NCBI GenBank assembly: GCA_015655585.1
Contig: JAATEV010000068.1
Location: forward strand, 1-64,000
Direction of reading: 5' to 3'
Length of the DNA stretch: 64,000 nt
DNA from: Terriglobales bacterium
Lineage (GTDB): Bacteria; Acidobacteriota; Terriglobia; Terriglobales; Acidobacteriaceae
Positions 61,622 through 64,000 of this stretch are shown in pieces; the first letter of the stretch is position 1; each line of letters opens with the position of its first letter. The notes under the pieces were generated by a model. That model was given only the letters and a program-made list of their open reading frames with translations, did not search any database and was not told the DNA's origin. Position numbers and translations under genes: made by a program.

Positions 61622-61700
61622 GGCCGGAGTCAGGGTTGAACTGATTGTCCATGAGGTGCAAACTCATGTCCCTAGACCCCTAGGGTTAGGCTCCCCGGCC
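61622..61700 (-). tRNA. tRNA-like cloverleaf, predicted anticodon UGC, no encoded CCA, atypical D arm
   Basis: Acceptor GGCCGGG/TCCGGCC; D stem CCTA/TAGG; anticodon arm ATGAG-TTTGCAC-CTCAT; T arm TCAG-TTCAACC-CTGA; position 8 is G, not U. Confidence 0.5.
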
Positions 61701-61710
61701 ATATAAACGA

Positions 61711-62100
61711 TTAGGAGGTTTTCTCTTCGGAGTTAACCTCCTCTTCTTTTGCCCTCAAAGCGCCGTATTTTCCGTATCCGCGCTTTTCAATCTTCTTCTT
61801 TCCTACCAATTTGGACAGAATGGTGCGAGTCGTCCCAAGCGGTATATCCAAAGATTCGGATAGCGATACAGGATCAAAATCGTTTTCTGGAGATTCCGAC
61901 AACGTCGTCAATATGCGGCCTATGCCAGAACCTTTCCGAATGCGCGGAGAGGGCTTGGTTGCTACTGCAACTGCGACCTGCTGGGTAGACGTAGAATTCG
62001 GTATCAGCCTATCCCACTGCGCCTGAGCAGCAGCCAAATCCTGCTTCAACGCAACAATCTTTGCGGCGAGTTTCAACACTTCTTCGGGTTGAGGTCGCAT
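61711..62100 (-). CDS. Winged-helix-like regulatory protein (transposon cargo)
   Basis: N-terminal coiled coil then GSGIGRILTTLSESPENDFDPVSLSESLDIPLGTTRTILSKLVGKKKIEKRGYGKYG. Confidence 0.6.
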   Translation of the reverse strand: MRPQPEEVLKLAAKIVALKQDLAAAQAQWDRLIPNSTSTQQVAVAVATKPSPRIRKGSGIGRILTTLSESPENDFDPVSLSESLDIPLGTTRTILSKLVGKKKIEKRGYGKYGALRAKEEEVNSEEKTS

Positions 62101-62253
62101 CGTCTTGTACCCTCTATGGAATAAATATACCTCAGATTTGAAAAGGGTACAAATTATTTTCACAAATGGTCGGCAAGAAGAACGGGGTGGGGTATGTCGA
62201 GGTGAGCGGTATCTACCTTTTAATTACACCTTTGCGTAAAGTACATACTTCCG

Positions 62254-62261
62254 GTCAAAAT
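62254..62261. repeat. Target-site duplication, right copy (GTCAAAAT)
   Basis: Immediately outside the right TIR; identical to 58090-58097. Confidence 0.85.
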
Positions 62262-62352
62262 TGCACAAAGTCTTCATTCCATGTGGGTTAGCTTTGGACT
62301 TCATGGGTAAAGTATTGATTCTAAAGGTCTCATCCTGTAAAGTCTTGATTTC

Positions 62353-62396
62353 AAAAGAGAAGAGCCCCGGCATTCACCGGGGCTCTTCTCTTTTTT
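62353..62396 (+). terminator. Rho-independent terminator
   Basis: AGAGAAGAGCCCCGGcattcaCCGGGGCTCTTCTCTttttttt. Confidence 0.9.
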
Positions 62397-62496
62397 TGGC
62401 TCTGTATTCAGTATAGCGTTTCCAGTGGGGTCTCTACGCCAGCCGCAACTCTATGATTCTTTGGACGATCGCTGCTTTTGGGGGTTGACAAGTCAG

Positions 62497-62545
62497 ATTG
62501 GTCGCTTCGTCCTTCGGGCTACGCTCCGGCCTTCGGTAGTCGGTA
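62497..62545. repeat. Dispersed repeat R2 (copy 3, degenerate)
   Basis: ttggtcgcttcgtccttcgggctacgctccggccttcggtagtcggt. Confidence 0.65.
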
Positions 62546-62647
62546 GATAAGTATGTCGCATTGCAGCGAGCTTTTTGACGCCGGGGCTTGGTAGTGTCTG
62601 ACGAATCGAATTTGGTTTGTTTATAGAATGCGGGACTGGGGCAAGAA

Positions 62648-62731
62648 GGCATACCCCAGGGGCTGAAGCCCCATTTTTCGACTGGCAGGAGAGGCCCAAG
62701 GCTAAAGCCTTGGGGTACCCAGAAGCAAAAA
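62648..62731. repeat. Dispersed intergenic repeat R1 (copy 2)
   Basis: ggcataccccaggggctgaagccccatttttcgactggcaggagaggcccaaggctaaagccttggggtacccagaagcaaaa. Confidence 0.8.
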
Positions 62732-62889
62732 CTGGATTTGTCAGACACTGCCTAAAGCCTGGCTCTATCTCAAAGGCAAGGGCAACAGCAACGACAAACG
62801 CAGATCCCCTGCGGGAATGACAAACCAAAATAGACAACGACAAGTGCAAGAACAAAGACAAACGCGACGGCTTATGGGCTCGGGAGGGG

Positions 62890-62962
62890 TATGGGACGAG
62901 AAGCGAATTTCTCCGCTGCGCAGCTCACGATGAGGCTGTGAGCTGCTTCGGTCGAAATGACG
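62890..62962. repeat. Dispersed intergenic repeat R4 (copy 3)
   Basis: tatgggacgagaagcgaatttctccgctgcgcagctcacgatgaggctgtgagctgcttcggtcgaaatgacg. Confidence 0.75.
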
Positions 62963-63138
62963 AGGTTTGTGATGGTGTGAAGGAAAAGCAAAACAACAAC
63001 AAAGATAAGAACAAGCAACAGCAAAGGCTTAGGGGTGAAGTGGACTTGCGGTATGGAATTGTATGTCTGGATGATCTTTATGGTCTCCTTATGGTTCTCG
63101 TGGTTTGCTTAAGTTGTTTCCTGAGAGGAGCTTCTTGT

Positions 63139-64000
63139 ATGCGTCGGATGAGCCGTGCTGTGCTGTTTCTTCTTTTTGTCGGTTTGCTTGGCGGGGTGGG
63201 TCAGGCGGAGACGCCGGAGAATGCGGATGTGGCTGAGCTGAAGAAGACCGTGCAAGAGCTGGCGGCTCGGGTGAGTGTGCTGGAGGAGGAGTTGCACCGG
63301 GAGCGTGGGGCTCGTTCGGTGGCAGAAAGCGGTGATGCCGCTCGGGTGGTTCCTGCGGCTTATACGGCGGAGGTTCGTCATGGCGTGGAAGATATTTCGA
63401 GCAGCGCGGGAGTAGCGGCTTATGTGCCGGTTGGTGTTACGAATACGCAGACGGCTGCGAGGAATGCTGCGGCGGTGTTGCCCTCTACGCTGCCGGGTGG
63501 GGCTACGCTGAACTATCAGCTTGATGGGTACTACGGGTATGACTTCAATCATCCGATTGGGAGGGTGGAGTATCTGCGGGCTTATGACGTTTTGAGCAAT
63601 GCATTCAGCATCAACCAGGCGGGCGTGGTGTTGGCTCTGGACCCGGATGTGGCGGCGGGGCGGCGGTATGGCGTGAGGCTGGATTTGCAGTTCGGGCAGG
63701 CTACGGAGACGCTGCAGGGGAGTCCGCAGAACGAGCCGCGACCGGAGATCTACAGGAACATCTTTCAGGCTTATGGGACGTATGTGGTTCCGCTGGGCAA
63801 GGGGCTGACGGTGGATGTGGGCAAGTGGTCGAGCTCGCTGGGGATCGAGGGGAACTATACGAAGGACCAGATGAATTATTCGCGGTCGTTCTACTTTGAT
63901 TATTTGCCCTTCTACCATGCGGGGGTGAGGGCCAGCTATAAGGTGAATGACAGGCTTACGGCGAACTATTGGCTGGTGAATGGGACGGACCAGTCGGAGC
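63139..64000 (+). CDS. Outer-membrane beta-barrel porin (BBP2-like), truncated by window edge
   Basis: Open to window end and absent from the ORF track: MRRMSRAVLFLLFVGLLGGVGQAETPENADVAELKKTVQELAARVSVLEEEL...LNYQLDGYYGYDFNHPIGRVEYLRAYDVLSNAFSINQAGVVLALDPDVAAGRRYGVRLDLQFGQATETLQ... Confidence 0.85.
   Translation, partial: MRRMSRAVLFLLFVGLLGGVGQAETPENADVAELKKTVQELAARVSVLEEELHRERGARSVAESGDAARVVPAAYTAEVRHGVEDISSSAGVAAYVPVGVTNTQTAARNAAAVLPSTLPGGATLNYQLDGYYGYDFNHPIGRVEYLRAYDVLSNAFSINQAGVVLALDPDVAAGRRYGVRLDLQFGQATETLQGSPQNEPRPEIYRNIFQAYGTYVVPLGKGLTVDVGKWSSSLGIEGNYTKDQMNYSRSFYFDYLPFYHAGVRASYKVNDRLTANYWLVNGTDQSE

Larger units (their letters stand above)
58098..62253. mobile_element. IS1595-type cargo-carrying transposon, 4,156 bp
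   Basis: TIRs CGGGAGTATGTACTTTACGCAA (58098-58119) and reverse complement of 62232-62253 (CGGAAGTATGTACTTTACGCAA), 21/22 identical; 8-bp TSD GTCAAAAT; encodes IS1595-like transposase. Confidence 0.92.

Noticed and set aside
62305-62357. Pair of taaagt[a/c]ttgatt near-repeats just outside the transposon
   Set aside because: Only two short imperfect copies; could be chance or a weak operator, with no further support.

Overview
This is a GC-rich chromosomal window that looks like Acidobacteria (Terriglobia-like); the assignment comes from protein character only. Housekeeping content includes a partial class II RNR (nrdJ), a GntR/ABC operon, rplM-rpsI and rpsB-tsf, pyrH, metK, ahcY, acpS, ada, a complete-looking hisI-G-D-C-B-H-F-A operon with a histidine-rich leader peptide and attenuator, and various secreted enzymes and beta-propeller lipoproteins. 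Two regions stand out. (1) 15.99-20.12 kb holds a four-gene cassette that resembles the Pseudomonas Fap functional-amyloid export system: a Ser/Ala/Asn-rich low-complexity secreted protein with matching ~70-aa repeats at both ends, a small secreted companion, a C39-like cysteine peptidase, and an outer-membrane barrel with an N-terminal coiled coil. Both putative substrates carry an L-x4-M-x2-VTA[A/G] motif after the signal peptide that resembles double-glycine leaders. (2) 58,098-62,253 is a 4,156-bp transposon with 22-bp terminal inverted repeats (one mismatch) and an 8-bp target duplication (GTCAAAAT). It carries an IS1595-type transposase and unusual cargo: a class II, Leu-like tRNA with a UGG (Pro) anticodon, a second tRNA-like cloverleaf (UGC), several small regulators and a phage MuF-like protein. 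Intergenic regions also contain a mosaic family of dispersed repeats. All calls come from reading the sequence and supplied ORFs; no database search was run.
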